Source: Micromonospora mirobrigensis
Lineage (GTDB): Bacteria > Actinomycetota > Actinomycetes > Mycobacteriales > Micromonosporaceae
Assembly: GCF_900091555.1 (NCBI RefSeq)
Contig: NZ_FMCX01000001.1
Span: 124,001-188,000, forward strand
Length of the DNA stretch: 64,000 nt
Direction of reading: 5' to 3'
The notes under the pieces were generated by a model that saw only the letters and a list, made by a program, of their open reading frames with translations, searched no databases and was not told the DNA's origin. Below, in pieces: positions 54,140 through 62,225 of this stretch. The position numbers and the translations under genes are program-made. How positions within the stretch are numbered: position 1 is the first letter of the stretch; each line of letters opens with the position of its first letter.

Positions 54140-55447
54140 ATGAGCACCGATGCCCTCATCGCCAGCCTCACCGCCGCGGTGGAGGGCCAGCCGGACGACC
54201 TGCCGCTGCGGCTGCACCTGGCCGGGTTGCTCCTCGACGCCGGCCGGCAGGGCGAGGCGGTCGCCCAGATCGGCCAGGCGCTGGCCCGGGACCCGGGCAA
54301 CGAGCCGGCCCGGGCGCTGATGCAGCGGGCGTTGACCGGGTCCGCCGTCCCACCGGCCGGCGCCGGCACCGCGGACCGGACCGGCCCAGCCGGCCGCGGT
54401 GGTGACGCAGACCGCGCCGGGGCCGCCGGCCGAGGTGGGACCGACGGCCGCAGCGGCGACGGCGGGGACCCGCTGGCGGCGTACGAGCGGGAGCTGGCCG
54501 ACGTCGTCCCGCCGCGCTTCGCCCGGGCCGGCGACGAGCCGGAGCCGGTGGCCGGCGACGGCGACCGGGTCTACGACGTGGAGTCCAGCGGGATCCGGCT
54601 GGCCGACGTGGGCGGGATGACCGCGGTCAAGGAGCGGCTGGAGCTGGCCTTCCTCGGCCCGCTGCGCAACCCCGAGCTGCGCCGGATGTACGGCAAGAGC
54701 CTGCGCGGCGGCCTGATGTTGTACGGACCGCCGGGTTGCGGCAAGACCTTCCTGGCCCGGGCGGTGGCCGGCGAGATGGGTGCGAAGTTCCTCTCGCTGT
54801 CCATCGTGGACGTCCTGGACATGTGGATCGGCAACTCGGAGCGGAACCTGCACGAGCTGTTCGAGGCGGCCCGCCGCAACGCCCCGTGCGTGCTCTTCCT
54901 GGACGAGGTGGACGCGCTGGGCCACAAACGGTCCCAGGTGGGGTCGAGCGCGATGCGGACGCTCGGCAACCAGTTGCTGGCCGAGCTGGACGGGATGGAG
55001 GGCAGCAACGAGGGCGTCTTCGTGCTGGCCGCCACGAACACCCCGTGGGACGTGGACCCGGCACTGCGCCGGCCGGGCCGGCTGGACCGGGTGGTGCTGG
55101 TGCTGCCACCGGACGCCGAGGCCCGCGCGGCGATCCTCCAGTACCACCTGCGCGAGCGGCCGATCGCCAACGTGGACCTGCGCAAGGTGGTCGCGGCGAC
55201 CGAGGACTACTCCGGCGCGGACCTGGCCCACCTCTGCGAGACGGCCGCCGAGTTCGCGATGGCCGACTCGGTGCGTACCGGCGAGGTGCGGATGATCGAG
55301 CAGCGGGATCTGGAGCGGGCGTTGCGGGAGGTCCGGCCCTCCACCCGGCCGTGGCTGTCGACCGCCCGCAACGTCGCGATGTTCGCCAACGAGGGTGGGG
55401 TCTACGACGACCTGGTGGCGTACCTGAAGCGGCGCCGGATGCTCTGA
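54140..55447 (+). CDS. TPR-AAA+ ATPase
   Basis: A 435-residue protein combining an N-terminal TPR-like helical region (residues ~1-60: ALIASLTAAVEGQPDDLPLR, then HLAGLLLDAGRQGEAVAQIG) with a Gly/Arg-rich linker and a single Cdc48/FtsH-type AAA+ module. Motifs: Walker A YGPPGCGKTFLARA, Walker B CVLFLDEVDALG, sensor 1 AATNTPWDVDP, Arg finger LRRPGRLDR and sensor 2 YSGADLAHLCE. There is no protease domain or membrane helix, so it is probably a cytoplasmic unfoldase or remodeller with unknown substrate. A TACGCT -10 lies nine bases before the ATG. It converges on a 71-codon gene with a two-base gap. Confidence 0.9.
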   Translation: MSTDALIASLTAAVEGQPDDLPLRLHLAGLLLDAGRQGEAVAQIGQALARDPGNEPARALMQRALTGSAVPPAGAGTADRTGPAGRGGDADRAGAAGRGGTDGRSGDGGDPLAAYERELADVVPPRFARAGDEPEPVAGDGDRVYDVESSGIRLADVGGMTAVKERLELAFLGPLRNPELRRMYGKSLRGGLMLYGPPGCGKTFLARAVAGEMGAKFLSLSIVDVLDMWIGNSERNLHELFEAARRNAPCVLFLDEVDALGHKRSQVGSSAMRTLGNQLLAELDGMEGSNEGVFVLAATNTPWDVDPALRRPGRLDRVVLVLPPDAEARAAILQYHLRERPIANVDLRKVVAATEDYSGADLAHLCETAAEFAMADSVRTGEVRMIEQRDLERALREVRPSTRPWLSTARNVAMFANEGGVYDDLVAYLKRRRML

Positions 55448-55449
55448 GG

Positions 55450-55665
55450 TCAACCCTCGCGGCGCCGGCCGACGGCGATCACCTTGACCCGCTGGCGGCC
55501 GGCGCGGACCATGCCGAGCGCCATGAAGGCGCCGGCTATCCGGTCGGCCGCCTCCCGGCTGCTCGCCCCGACGACCTGGCGGCGTCGTTCCGGGCAGGCC
55601 CGCTCGTTGCGTTCGGTGCCGGCGAGGGGGCGGACGTCGGTCAGCACCACCAGGAAGCGGGTCAT
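55450..55665 (-). CDS. Small basic protein of unknown function (71 aa)
   Basis: A 71-residue frame starting TRFLVVLTDVRPLAGTERNE, rich in Arg, with a helix SREAADRIAGAFMALGM and a C-terminal strand RQRVKVIAVGRRREG. I do not recognise a family. Codon third positions are mostly G/C and a GGGG stretch precedes the ATG, but the ribosome-binding site is weak. It is squeezed between the AAA gene and the XRE regulator. It may be a real small gene of the accessory set. Confidence 0.45.
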   Translation of the reverse strand: MTRFLVVLTDVRPLAGTERNERACPERRRQVVGASSREAADRIAGAFMALGMVRAGRQRVKVIAVGRRREG

Positions 55666-55840
55666 CGGGCCCCACCGCGCGGTCGTCTGCCCGTCGGCAT
55701 CGCAGCTCCCTCCCGGCCCGGTGGCGTGGCACGCGGCGATCGGGCCCGGGGGACAAACCCGATCGCCGCGCACCCCATCCCCTCCAGTCGCTCACCCCCG
55801 CCGTCGCCACGACAACCGGCGGTGAGGACGTGCTCACAGA

Positions 55841-55911
55841 TTGACATGTGCGAACGCATGAATGCAACTCTCATCGACGTTCTCTCATGTACCCCTTCCC
55901 GCGGACATGTG
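55841..55911 (+). promoter_or_regulatory. XRE-gene upstream region with TTGACA and repeated GACATGTG
   Basis: A perfect TTGACA (55841-55846) and an exact direct repeat of GACATGTG (55843-55850 and 55904-55911) precede the XRE start at 55925. The second copy is 13 bases from the start. They may be promoter and operator elements for auto-regulation; no clear -10 is seen. Confidence 0.4.
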
Positions 55912-55924
55912 CCACCATCGACGT

Positions 55925-56770
55925 ATGGCTCCGAAGACCGCCCGGGCGCGACGGCTCGGCATCGCCCTGCGCGCCCACCGGGAGGCCGCCGGCCTCACCC
56001 TCGAGGCCGCCGCCGACGAGATCAACAGCACCCGCAGCACGCTCTCCCGGTACGAGAACGCCCAGACGCTGATCAGCCCGGCGACCGTACGCGCCCTGCT
56101 CACCTGCTACGGCGTGGGCGCCGACGAGGTGGCCGCGGCGGTCGAGCTGGCCAAGGACGCCCGCAAGCCCGGCTGGTGGGTCTCCTACTCGTACCTGCTC
56201 GACCGGCGCACCATCGACTTCATCGCGCTGGAGGCGGAGGCGACCGGGATCGCCAACTTCGAACCCTCGGTGGTGCCCGGCCTGCTCCAGACCGCCGACT
56301 ACATCCGCGGGGTGATGCGCGGTGGCCCGCACACCCTCACCGACGAGCAGGTCGAACAGCGGGTGCACCTGCGGTTGGACCGGCAGCAGCGGCTGACCGG
56401 CGACCAGCCGCCCATCTTCGACGCGATCATCGACGAGGCCGCCCTGCTCCGGCCGGTCGGCGACCGGACGGTGATGGACGGGCAGCTTCGACACCTGTTG
56501 AAGATGGCCGAGCTGCCCAACATCACCGTCCAGGTCATCCCACTGCGCGCCGGCTACCACCGGGGCACCCGGGGATCCCTGCACATCCTGGAGTTCGCCG
56601 ACCCGGAGGACCCGATCATCGCCTCGGTGGAGACCGTGGCCGGGCAGATGGTCCTCGACCGGCCCGGCGACCTGCGTACCTGCACCAAGATCATGGAGCA
56701 CCTGCGGACCGTCGCGCTGACCCCCGCGGCGAGCCGGGAGCAGCTCCACCAGCTCCTGAAGGGACGGTAG
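55925..56770 (+). CDS. XRE-family HTH regulator with DUF5753 (WhiJ-like)
   Basis: A 281-residue regulator. The Cro/CI-type HTH is at residues ~12-60 (AHREAAGLTLEAAADEINST, then RSTLSRYENAQ). The remainder is DUF5753 (FIALEAEATGIANFEPSVVP; GLLQTADYIRGVM; NITVQVIPLRAGYHRG). This architecture with a DUF397 partner is the actinobacterial WhiJ-type pair linked to development and antibiotic control. I start at ATG 55925 (APKTARARRLGIALR); the upstream in-frame ATG at 55862 lies inside the promoter region. DUF397 begins four bases after the stop. Confidence 0.92.
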   Translation: MAPKTARARRLGIALRAHREAAGLTLEAAADEINSTRSTLSRYENAQTLISPATVRALLTCYGVGADEVAAAVELAKDARKPGWWVSYSYLLDRRTIDFIALEAEATGIANFEPSVVPGLLQTADYIRGVMRGGPHTLTDEQVEQRVHLRLDRQQRLTGDQPPIFDAIIDEAALLRPVGDRTVMDGQLRHLLKMAELPNITVQVIPLRAGYHRGTRGSLHILEFADPEDPIIASVETVAGQMVLDRPGDLRTCTKIMEHLRTVALTPAASREQLHQLLKGR

Positions 56771-56774
56771 GACC

Positions 56775-56975
56775 ATGACACCGACGACCAGCGCGGCCCT
56801 GGCCGCGGCGCGGTGGCGCAAGAGCAGCCGCAGCGGCGACGAGGGCGCCTGCGTGGAGATGGCCGTCCTGCCCGGCACGGTGGCCGTACGCGACTCCAAG
56901 GACCCGACCGGCCCCGCCCTGCTCTTCGCACCCGCCGCCTGGGCCGCCTTCGCCGGATCCCCGCCCCGCCGCTGA
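56775..56975 (+). CDS. DUF397 small partner protein
   Basis: A 66-residue DUF397 protein with the family pattern ARWRKSSRSGDEGACVEMAV, then VAVRDSKDPTGPALLF. It is the usual downstream partner of XRE/DUF5753 regulators and is thought to antagonise or modulate them. ATG 56775 follows the XRE stop by four bases (ribosome-binding sequence GGACGGTAGG overlaps the end of the XRE gene). Confidence 0.92.
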   Translation: MTPTTSAALAAARWRKSSRSGDEGACVEMAVLPGTVAVRDSKDPTGPALLFAPAAWAAFAGSPPRR

Positions 56976-56993
56976 CCGGCGGACCGGGAGGCG

Positions 56994-58046
56994 CTAACCG
57001 CCCACCAGCGGCCCGGGAGCGGGCCCGGCCCGCAGCGCCTCCACCGCCGCGATGGCCACCCCCCGCGCGCCGGCCATGTCCCGCTCGGGCACCAGGGCGA
57101 AGGTGGCCACCTCGGCCTGCTCGTCACGGAGCACGGTGTGCTCCCGCACCGTGGCCAGGAACCAGTCCCGGAACTCCGGTGCCGCCTCCACCACCCCTCC
57201 CCCGACGAAGTACGCGTGCGGGTCGGTGAAGTTCGCCGCGATCGTGAACAGCCGGCCCAGCGCCATCGCCTGCTGGGCGAAGACCTCCCGGGCCAGGGTG
57301 TCGCCGCGCTCGCCGTACCCCCGGACCAGCTTCGCGGCCCGGGCCGGCGGCTCGGCGGCGAGCGGATGGCCGGGGTGACGGGGCAGCCAGTACGGCAGCA
57401 GGTTCCGCTCGATCGCGGTCAGCGAGGCGACGCTCTCCGCGTCGCCGGAGAAGCCGCAGGCGCAGGTCGGCACGGCCTGGCCCGGGCCGAGCAGGCCGGT
57501 GAGCGGGATGTGCACGTGGCCGAACTCGCCGGCCATCCCGGCCGCGCCGGTGACCACCCGGCCGCCCTCCACCACCCCGCCGCCCAACCCGGTGCCGACG
57601 ATGGCCGACACCGAGGACCGGCGCATCGCGTCGGATCCGAAGTGGACGTGGTGGGCGTAGAGTGCCGCCGCGTTGCCGTCGTTGTGGTAGACCACCGGCA
57701 GGTCGAGCCGCCGTTGCAGCGCGCCCCGCACGTCGAAGCCCCGCCAGGCGGGGTGGGCGAAGTTGGTGGAGCCGCGGGAGGAGATCACGCCGGTGGCGGA
57801 GGCCGGGCCGGGGGTGTCCAGCCCGACCGCGCGGACCAGCTCACGCGGCACCCCGGTGTGCGCCAACACCCCGTCGAACGCCCGGGCCAGCGCCTCGACG
57901 GCCACCTGCGGACCGGAGCGGACGTCGCTGGGGGTCTCCATCAGCCCGTCCACCAGGAACCGCCCGTCGAGCGTCAGCACGGTGGCGTTGTTGCTGGTTC
58001 CGCCGTTGTCGAGGCCCACCACCACCGGGACACCCACGCTGCCCAC
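56994..58046 (-). CDS. ROK-family sugar kinase-like protein
   Basis: A 350-residue ROK-family protein without a DNA-binding domain, so a sugar-kinase-type rather than a repressor. Visible: phosphate-1 GLDNGGTSNNATVL, VGLDTPGPASATG, sugar-site YHNDGNAAALYA, VGTGLGGGVVEGG and GEFGHVHIPL. The ROK zinc motif CxCGxxGCxE reads CACGFSGDAE, so the third cysteine is Asp. I choose GTG 58046, seven bases after GAGAGG. Its stop lies 18 bp from the convergent DUF397 stop. The likely reaction is ATP-dependent phosphorylation of a hexose; the substrate is unknown. Confidence 0.87.
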   Translation of the reverse strand: MGSVGVPVVVGLDNGGTSNNATVLTLDGRFLVDGLMETPSDVRSGPQVAVEALARAFDGVLAHTGVPRELVRAVGLDTPGPASATGVISSRGSTNFAHPAWRGFDVRGALQRRLDLPVVYHNDGNAAALYAHHVHFGSDAMRRSSVSAIVGTGLGGGVVEGGRVVTGAAGMAGEFGHVHIPLTGLLGPGQAVPTCACGFSGDAESVASLTAIERNLLPYWLPRHPGHPLAAEPPARAAKLVRGYGERGDTLAREVFAQQAMALGRLFTIAANFTDPHAYFVGGGVVEAAPEFRDWFLATVREHTVLRDEQAEVATFALVPERDMAGARGVAIAAVEALRAGPAPGPLVGG

Positions 58047-58119
58047 CGCGCCACCTCTCGCCGCCGAACCGCCTGACGTGAGGCTAGTTCCCCGTTCGCC
58101 GGCCCGCCACGCTCCGCGG

Positions 58120-58914
58120 CTACCCCGGGCCGCGGCGGGCGGCGACCGCGGTGGCTCCCAGCTCGTCGTCGTGCAGCACGGTCGGGGTGAGGCCCTGCCC
58201 GGTGAGCACCGCGCAGAGCGTCGGGGCCTGCCCGACACTCGCCTCGACCACCAGGTGACCACCGGGCGCGAGCCACCGGGCCGCCCCGGCCGCCACCCGG
58301 CGCAGCACGGCCAGCCCGTCCGGCCCGCCGTCGAGCGCCACCGGGGCCTCGTGCAGCCGCGCCTCGGGCGGCAGCAGCGCCACCGCGTCGGTCGGGACGT
58401 ACGGCGCGTTGGCCACCACCAGGTCCAGCCGGCCCCGCCAGCTCACCGGGACCGGGTCGAAGAGGTCGCCGGCGTACACCTCGACGCCGAGCGGGGCCAG
58501 GTTGCGGCGGGCGCAGGCCACCGCCGCGGGGTCGACGTCCACCGCCGCGGCCCAGCGGGGCCGGACCAGCGGGGCCAGGGCCAGCGTCGCCGCGCCGGTG
58601 CCGCAGCAGAGCTCGACCATCGCCGGGTCCGGCGCGGCCCGCTGCGCCGCCGCCCGCACCAGCAGGGCGGTACGTCGGCGCGGGACGAACACCCCCGGGT
58701 CCACGGCGACCCGCAGGCCGTCGAACTCGGCCCAGCCGAGCAGATGTTCCAGGGGCTCACCGGCGATCCGGCGGTCGGCCAGGGCGGCGAGCGCCACGGG
58801 CGAGTCGGCGGCGGCGATGAGCAGCTCGGCCTCGTCCTCGGCGAAGACGCAGCCGGCGGCGCGGAGCCGACGGACGAGGGCGGGACGGTCGGGGTGGTGC
58901 GTGGCGGATGCCAT
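58120..58914 (-). CDS. PrmC-related N5-glutamine methyltransferase (putative)
   Basis: A 264-residue SAM-dependent methyltransferase of the PrmC-related type. An N-terminal helical domain (LLIAAADSPVALAALADRRI, GEPLEHLLGWAEFDGLRV) leads to VFVPRRRT, SAM-binding VELCCGTGAATLAL and motif IV ANAPYVPTDA. True PrmC has NPPY; NAPY marks a related subgroup whose target is not established. A second methyltransferase would be needed for release factors. The ATG at 58914 has no strong ribosome-binding site but follows a structured leader with a 31-codon uORF. Confidence 0.85.
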   Translation of the reverse strand: MASATHHPDRPALVRRLRAAGCVFAEDEAELLIAAADSPVALAALADRRIAGEPLEHLLGWAEFDGLRVAVDPGVFVPRRRTALLVRAAAQRAAPDPAMVELCCGTGAATLALAPLVRPRWAAAVDVDPAAVACARRNLAPLGVEVYAGDLFDPVPVSWRGRLDLVVANAPYVPTDAVALLPPEARLHEAPVALDGGPDGLAVLRRVAAGAARWLAPGGHLVVEASVGQAPTLCAVLTGQGLTPTVLHDDELGATAVAARRGPG

Positions 58915-58939
58915 GGGAAACCTTCCGGGAACGCTCGTC

Positions 58940-58986
58940 GGCGCTCCCGGGGCCGCTATCGCGACCCGGACTCGGGAGGGAGCGCC
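58940..58986 (-). promoter_or_regulatory. Hairpin between the uORF end and the methyltransferase start
   Basis: GGCGCTCCC and GGGAGCGCC form a 9-bp stem that encloses the uORF stop codon, 26 bases before the methyltransferase ATG. It could act with the flanking 9-bp pairing as an attenuator or translation switch. Confidence 0.45.
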
Positions 58987-59051
58987 GGTCCTGCTGACTG
59001 ACGGATCGGACTCACCTCCTCGGGGTCGAGGCCCCACCGCGGGGCCGCCAT
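58956..59051 (-). CDS. Candidate 31-codon upstream ORF (leader peptide)
   Basis: ATG 59051 to TAG 58956 encodes MAAPRWGLDPEEV followed by 18 more residues ending ESGSR. The first 13 codons all have G or C at the third position; later codons do not. CCGCTATCG just before the ATG is the exact complement of CGATAGCGG at the stop codon, so the uORF is bracketed by a potential 9-bp stem. No Shine-Dalgarno sequence is visible. It may be a leader peptide for the methyltransferase gene, or chance. Confidence 0.35.
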   Translation of the reverse strand: MAAPRWGLDPEEVSPIRQSAGPALPPESGSR

Positions 59052-59115
59052 GACGATAGCGGTTCCGCCCTGCGCTGCGCGCCTCGGCGTCGCCCGGTCG
59101 GGGCGGAATTCTTTT

Positions 59116-59165
59116 CGAGCGTGATACCTCAGAGGAATTTTGATGACTCCGAGGTATCACGCTCG
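59116..59165. repeat. 50-bp palindromic element B
   Basis: Perfect 15-bp arms (CGAGCGTGATACCTC and complement) flank a 20-base AT-richer centre. It is preceded by CTTTT, which in reverse matches the AAAAG flank of element A at 42632-42681. Outer arms (CGAGCGTGAT) are identical to A; inner arms differ in a paired way. Confidence 0.85.
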
Positions 59166-59242
59166 ACGGACTCGTCGACCCGAGCGCGCGGCGGACCACC
59201 GCCCGGAGGGCACCGGCGCGGCGGACCACGCACTCGGAAGTC

Positions 59243-60370
59243 TCAGGCGCGGTCCGGGCCGGCGGCGTCCAGGGCGGCCACGATGTCGGCCACCAGGTCG
59301 GCCGGGTCCTCCACCCCGCAGGAGAGCCGGACGAAGCCGGGCGCGGTGTCGTCGCCCCACTGGGCCCGCCGGTCGGCCGTGGTGTGCAGGCCACCGAACG
59401 AGGTGGCGGCGCCGACCAGCCGGGAGGCGTCCAGGAAACGGGCGACCCGCTCGGCGCCGCCCAGGTCGAAGGAGAGCACCCCGGGGATCCGGCGCATCTG
59501 CGCCGACGCCACCGGGTACGCCGGGTCGTCGGGCAACCCCGGCCAGCGCAGTCCGGTCACGTCGGGCCGCCCGGCCAGGGCCCGGGCCACCGCCTCGGCG
59601 TTGCCGCTCTGCCGGCCCAGCCGCAGGTCGAGGGTGGCCAGCGAGCGGTGGGCCAGCCAGGCGTCGAATGCGCCCGGGACGGCGCCGGTGACGGTCCGCC
59701 AGGCGGTCAACGGCTCCAGCAGCTCGGTCGAGCGGGTGGCCAGATAGCCCAGGAGCAGGTCCGAGTGCCCGGTCAGGGCCTTGGTGCCGGAGGCCACCAC
59801 CAGGTCCGCGCCGAGGTCCAGCGGGCGCTGCCCGAGCGGCGTGGCGGTGGTGTTGTCGACGGCCACCAGCGCCCCGGCGGCGTGCGCCCGCCCGGTCAGC
59901 TCGACCAGGTCGACCACGTCCAGGCCGGGGTTCGCCGGGGTCTCCACCAGCACCAGCTTCACCCCGTCGAACGACGGGTACGGGCCGGCGGTCGGCGCGA
60001 ACAGCACCCGTACGCCGATGCCGGCGAGGGTGTCGGTGGCGAAGGCGCGCACCGGGAAGTAGCCGTCGGCGGGGAGGACCACGGTGTCACCGGGCCGCAG
60101 CAGGGCCAGCAGCAGGCCGGTGATGGCCGCCTGCCCGCTGGCGAAGACGCGGCAGTCGCCCCCCTCCAGCTCCCCGACGGCGGCCTCCAGCAGCCGCCGG
60201 GTGGGGTTGTCCGGGCGGCCGTAGCCGTTGGCCGCGGCCGACGGTCCCTGCCACGGGTCGAGGTGGTACGGCGCGGCGAAGACCGGCCCCGGCAGGAACG
60301 GCTGGCCCGGCACCGGCTCGGGCAGCCCGGCCCGCACACTGCGCGTCCCGTCCCCCCACCCGCCGCTCAC
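59243..60370 (-). CDS. Cystathionine gamma-lyase/synthase-family PLP enzyme
   Basis: A 375-residue PLP enzyme of the Cys/Met-metabolism family. The substrate-entry region has [23 protein letters not shown] contacts [16 protein letters not shown] and [19 protein letters not shown], and the Schiff-base Lys is in [15 protein letters not shown]-terminal [16 protein letters not shown] and [15 protein letters not shown] complete the fold. The reaction could be gamma-elimination of cystathionine or a related step. Its GTG overlaps the gpsA stop by four bases, so it is coupled to the plsC-gpsA genes. Confidence 0.92.
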   Translation of the reverse strand: MSGGWGDGTRSVRAGLPEPVPGQPFLPGPVFAAPYHLDPWQGPSAAANGYGRPDNPTRRLLEAAVGELEGGDCRVFASGQAAITGLLLALLRPGDTVVLPADGYFPVRAFATDTLAGIGVRVLFAPTAGPYPSFDGVKLVLVETPANPGLDVVDLVELTGRAHAAGALVAVDNTTATPLGQRPLDLGADLVVASGTKALTGHSDLLLGYLATRSTELLEPLTAWRTVTGAVPGAFDAWLAHRSLATLDLRLGRQSGNAEAVARALAGRPDVTGLRWPGLPDDPAYPVASAQMRRIPGVLSFDLGGAERVARFLDASRLVGAATSFGGLHTTADRRAQWGDDTAPGFVRLSCGVEDPADLVADIVAALDAAGPDRA

Positions 60371-61374
60371 TCGTACGACTCCGGCTTGGCGGTCCGGCTC
60401 ATCAGGGTGTCCACGGCGAGTCGCGGGTCCATCCCCTCGTGGCAGATCCGTTCGATCTGCTCGGTGATCGGCATCTCCACCCCGTGTGCCCGGGCCAGGT
60501 CCCGGATGGCCAGGCAGCTCTTCACGCCCTCGGCGGTCTGCCGGGTCGCCGTCTGGGCCTGCTCCAACGTCTCGCCGCGACCCAGGTGCTCGCCGAAGGT
60601 GCGGTTGCGGGCCAGCGGCGACGAGCAGGAGGCGACCAGGTCGCCCATGCCGGCCAGGCCGGCGAAGGTGATCGGGTCGGCGCCGAGCGCCACGCCCAAC
60701 CGGGCGGTCTCGGCCAGGCCGCGGGTCATCAGCATCGCCCGGGTGTTGTCGCCGAAGCCCATCGCCGTGGCGATGCCGTACGCCAGGGCGATGACGTTCT
60801 TGACCGCCCCGCCCAGCTCGCAGCCGATCACGTCGTCGTTGGTGTACGGCCGGAAGTACGGCGTCCGGATCGACGTCTGGACCAGGGTGGCCCGGCCCGG
60901 GTCGGTGCCGGCGACCACGGTGGCGGCCGGTTGCTCGGCGGCGATCTCCGGGGCGAGGTTGGGGCCGGAGACCACGACCACCCGGTCACCGGTCACCCCG
61001 GCGGTCTCCATGATCACCTCGCTCATCCGCTTGGTGGTGCCCAGCTCGATCCCCTTCATCAGGGAGACCAGGGTGGCGTCGGGGTGCAGGTGGGGCACCC
61101 ACTCGGCGAGGTTGCCGCGCAGCGTCTGCGACGGCACGGCAAGGACCACCAGCTCGGCGCCGGTGATCGCCTCGACCGGGTCGCCGGTGGCCGACACCCG
61201 CTCCGGCAGCAGCAGCTCCGGCAGGTACTCCGGGTTGCGCCGGTGGGTGCGCATCGCCTCGGCCACCGGCGCCCGCCGGGCCCACACGGTCACCTCCCGG
61301 CCGGCGTCGGCGAGGATCTTGGCGAACGCGGTGCCCCAGGAGCCCGCTCCCAGCACCGCCACGTGTCCGCTCAC
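60367..61374 (-). CDS. gpsA: Glycerol-3-phosphate dehydrogenase [NAD(P)+]
   Basis: A 335-residue enzyme making sn-glycerol-3-phosphate for phospholipids. Rossmann motif [66 protein letters not shown] and [12 protein letters not shown] are diagnostic. The GTG at 61374 overlaps the acyltransferase stop by four bases. The order acyltransferase-gpsA links substrate supply and its acylation. Confidence 0.97.
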   Translation of the reverse strand: MSGHVAVLGAGSWGTAFAKILADAGREVTVWARRAPVAEAMRTHRRNPEYLPELLLPERVSATGDPVEAITGAELVVLAVPSQTLRGNLAEWVPHLHPDATLVSLMKGIELGTTKRMSEVIMETAGVTGDRVVVVSGPNLAPEIAAEQPAATVVAGTDPGRATLVQTSIRTPYFRPYTNDDVIGCELGGAVKNVIALAYGIATAMGFGDNTRAMLMTRGLAETARLGVALGADPITFAGLAGMGDLVASCSSPLARNRTFGEHLGRGETLEQAQTATRQTAEGVKSCLAIRDLARAHGVEMPITEQIERICHEGMDPRLAVDTLMSRTAKPESYE

Positions 61375-62108
61375 GCTGCCGCCTCCGGGTGCTGGTCGCT
61401 GGGCCGGCTCCGGCCGGGACGTTCCCACAGGGGCGGCGGTGTGCCGCCCCGGATCTCGGCGAGCATGTCGCGCAGCCGCAGCATGATCGCCTCGGTCATC
61501 TCCTCCAGGGTGGCCCGGGTCGGGGTGGCCCCGGCCCACCGGCTCAGGTCCATCGGCGGGCCGGCGACCACGGTGACCGGGATCCGCGGACGCAGGCTCA
61601 ACCGGTTGGTACGCGGGTCGAAGATCTTCTCCGGTCCCCACATCGCCACCGGCACGACCGGCGCCCCGGTGGCCAGCGCCAGCCGCGCCGCGCCGGTCTT
61701 GCCCTTCATCGGCCACATGTCCGGATGGCGGGTGGTGGTCCCCTCCGGGTAGATCACCACGGCGCCGCCGGCGTCGAGCGCGGCGACCAGCTTGTCCAGC
61801 GACTTCACCGCGTCGACCGTGCCGCGCTCCACCGGGATCTGCTTGCACCGGTGCAGGATCCAGCCGATCACCGGCACCCGGAAGACGCTGGCCTTGCCGA
61901 GGAACTGCGGCCAGCGGCCGGAGTCGTAGACGAAGTGGGCGGAGACCAGCGGGTCGGCGTGCGAGAGGTGGTTCGGCACGATGATGACGCCGCCGGGCTC
62001 ACGCAGGTGTTCCATGCCCTGCCAGGTGCGCCGGCTCCAGACGGTCATCACGGGCTTGACCAGCACCACGGCGAACCGTTGCCAGAATCCCAGCCTGCGC
62101 CGTGTCAC
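61371..62108 (-). CDS. 1-acyl-sn-glycerol-3-phosphate acyltransferase (PlsC-like)
   Basis: A 245-residue membrane-associated acyltransferase. The catalytic NHxxxxD motif is [13 protein letters not shown], followed by [15 protein letters not shown], the glycerol-phosphate-binding [15 protein letters not shown] and [17 protein letters not shown] short N-terminal amphipathic/hydrophobic stretch ([15 protein letters not shown]) may anchor it. GTG 62108 follows GGAGGCAGG. It is first in the operon with gpsA and the PLP enzyme, divergent from cofC. Confidence 0.94.
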   Translation of the reverse strand: MTRRRLGFWQRFAVVLVKPVMTVWSRRTWQGMEHLREPGGVIIVPNHLSHADPLVSAHFVYDSGRWPQFLGKASVFRVPVIGWILHRCKQIPVERGTVDAVKSLDKLVAALDAGGAVVIYPEGTTTRHPDMWPMKGKTGAARLALATGAPVVPVAMWGPEKIFDPRTNRLSLRPRIPVTVVAGPPMDLSRWAGATPTRATLEEMTEAIMLRLRDMLAEIRGGTPPPLWERPGRSRPSDQHPEAAA

Positions 62109-62225
62109 CCTGCCTCCTCGTTGCCCGCGCGCCCGCACCCGCGGTGTGGTCGCTGGGAAATCATGCCTGCTCGCCCCGGGTCCGGCCAGTGAGGGTACCG
62201 CCGCCGGCTGGCAGGATGTGATGCC

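Larger units (their letters stand above)
58915..59242. other. 328-bp intergenic region with uORF leader and palindromic element B
   Basis: Reading toward the methyltransferase (minus strand), the region holds the 50-bp palindrome (59165-59116), a GC-poor spacer, then a leader with a 31-codon uORF and two complementary pairings. No other gene is seen. Sequence between 59166 and 59242 carries no recognisable element. Confidence 0.55.

Noticed and set aside
55862..55924. Longer start for the XRE regulator
   Set aside because: The extra 21 residues lie over the promoter-like and repeated GACATGTG region; the HTH family begins at the ATG at 55925.
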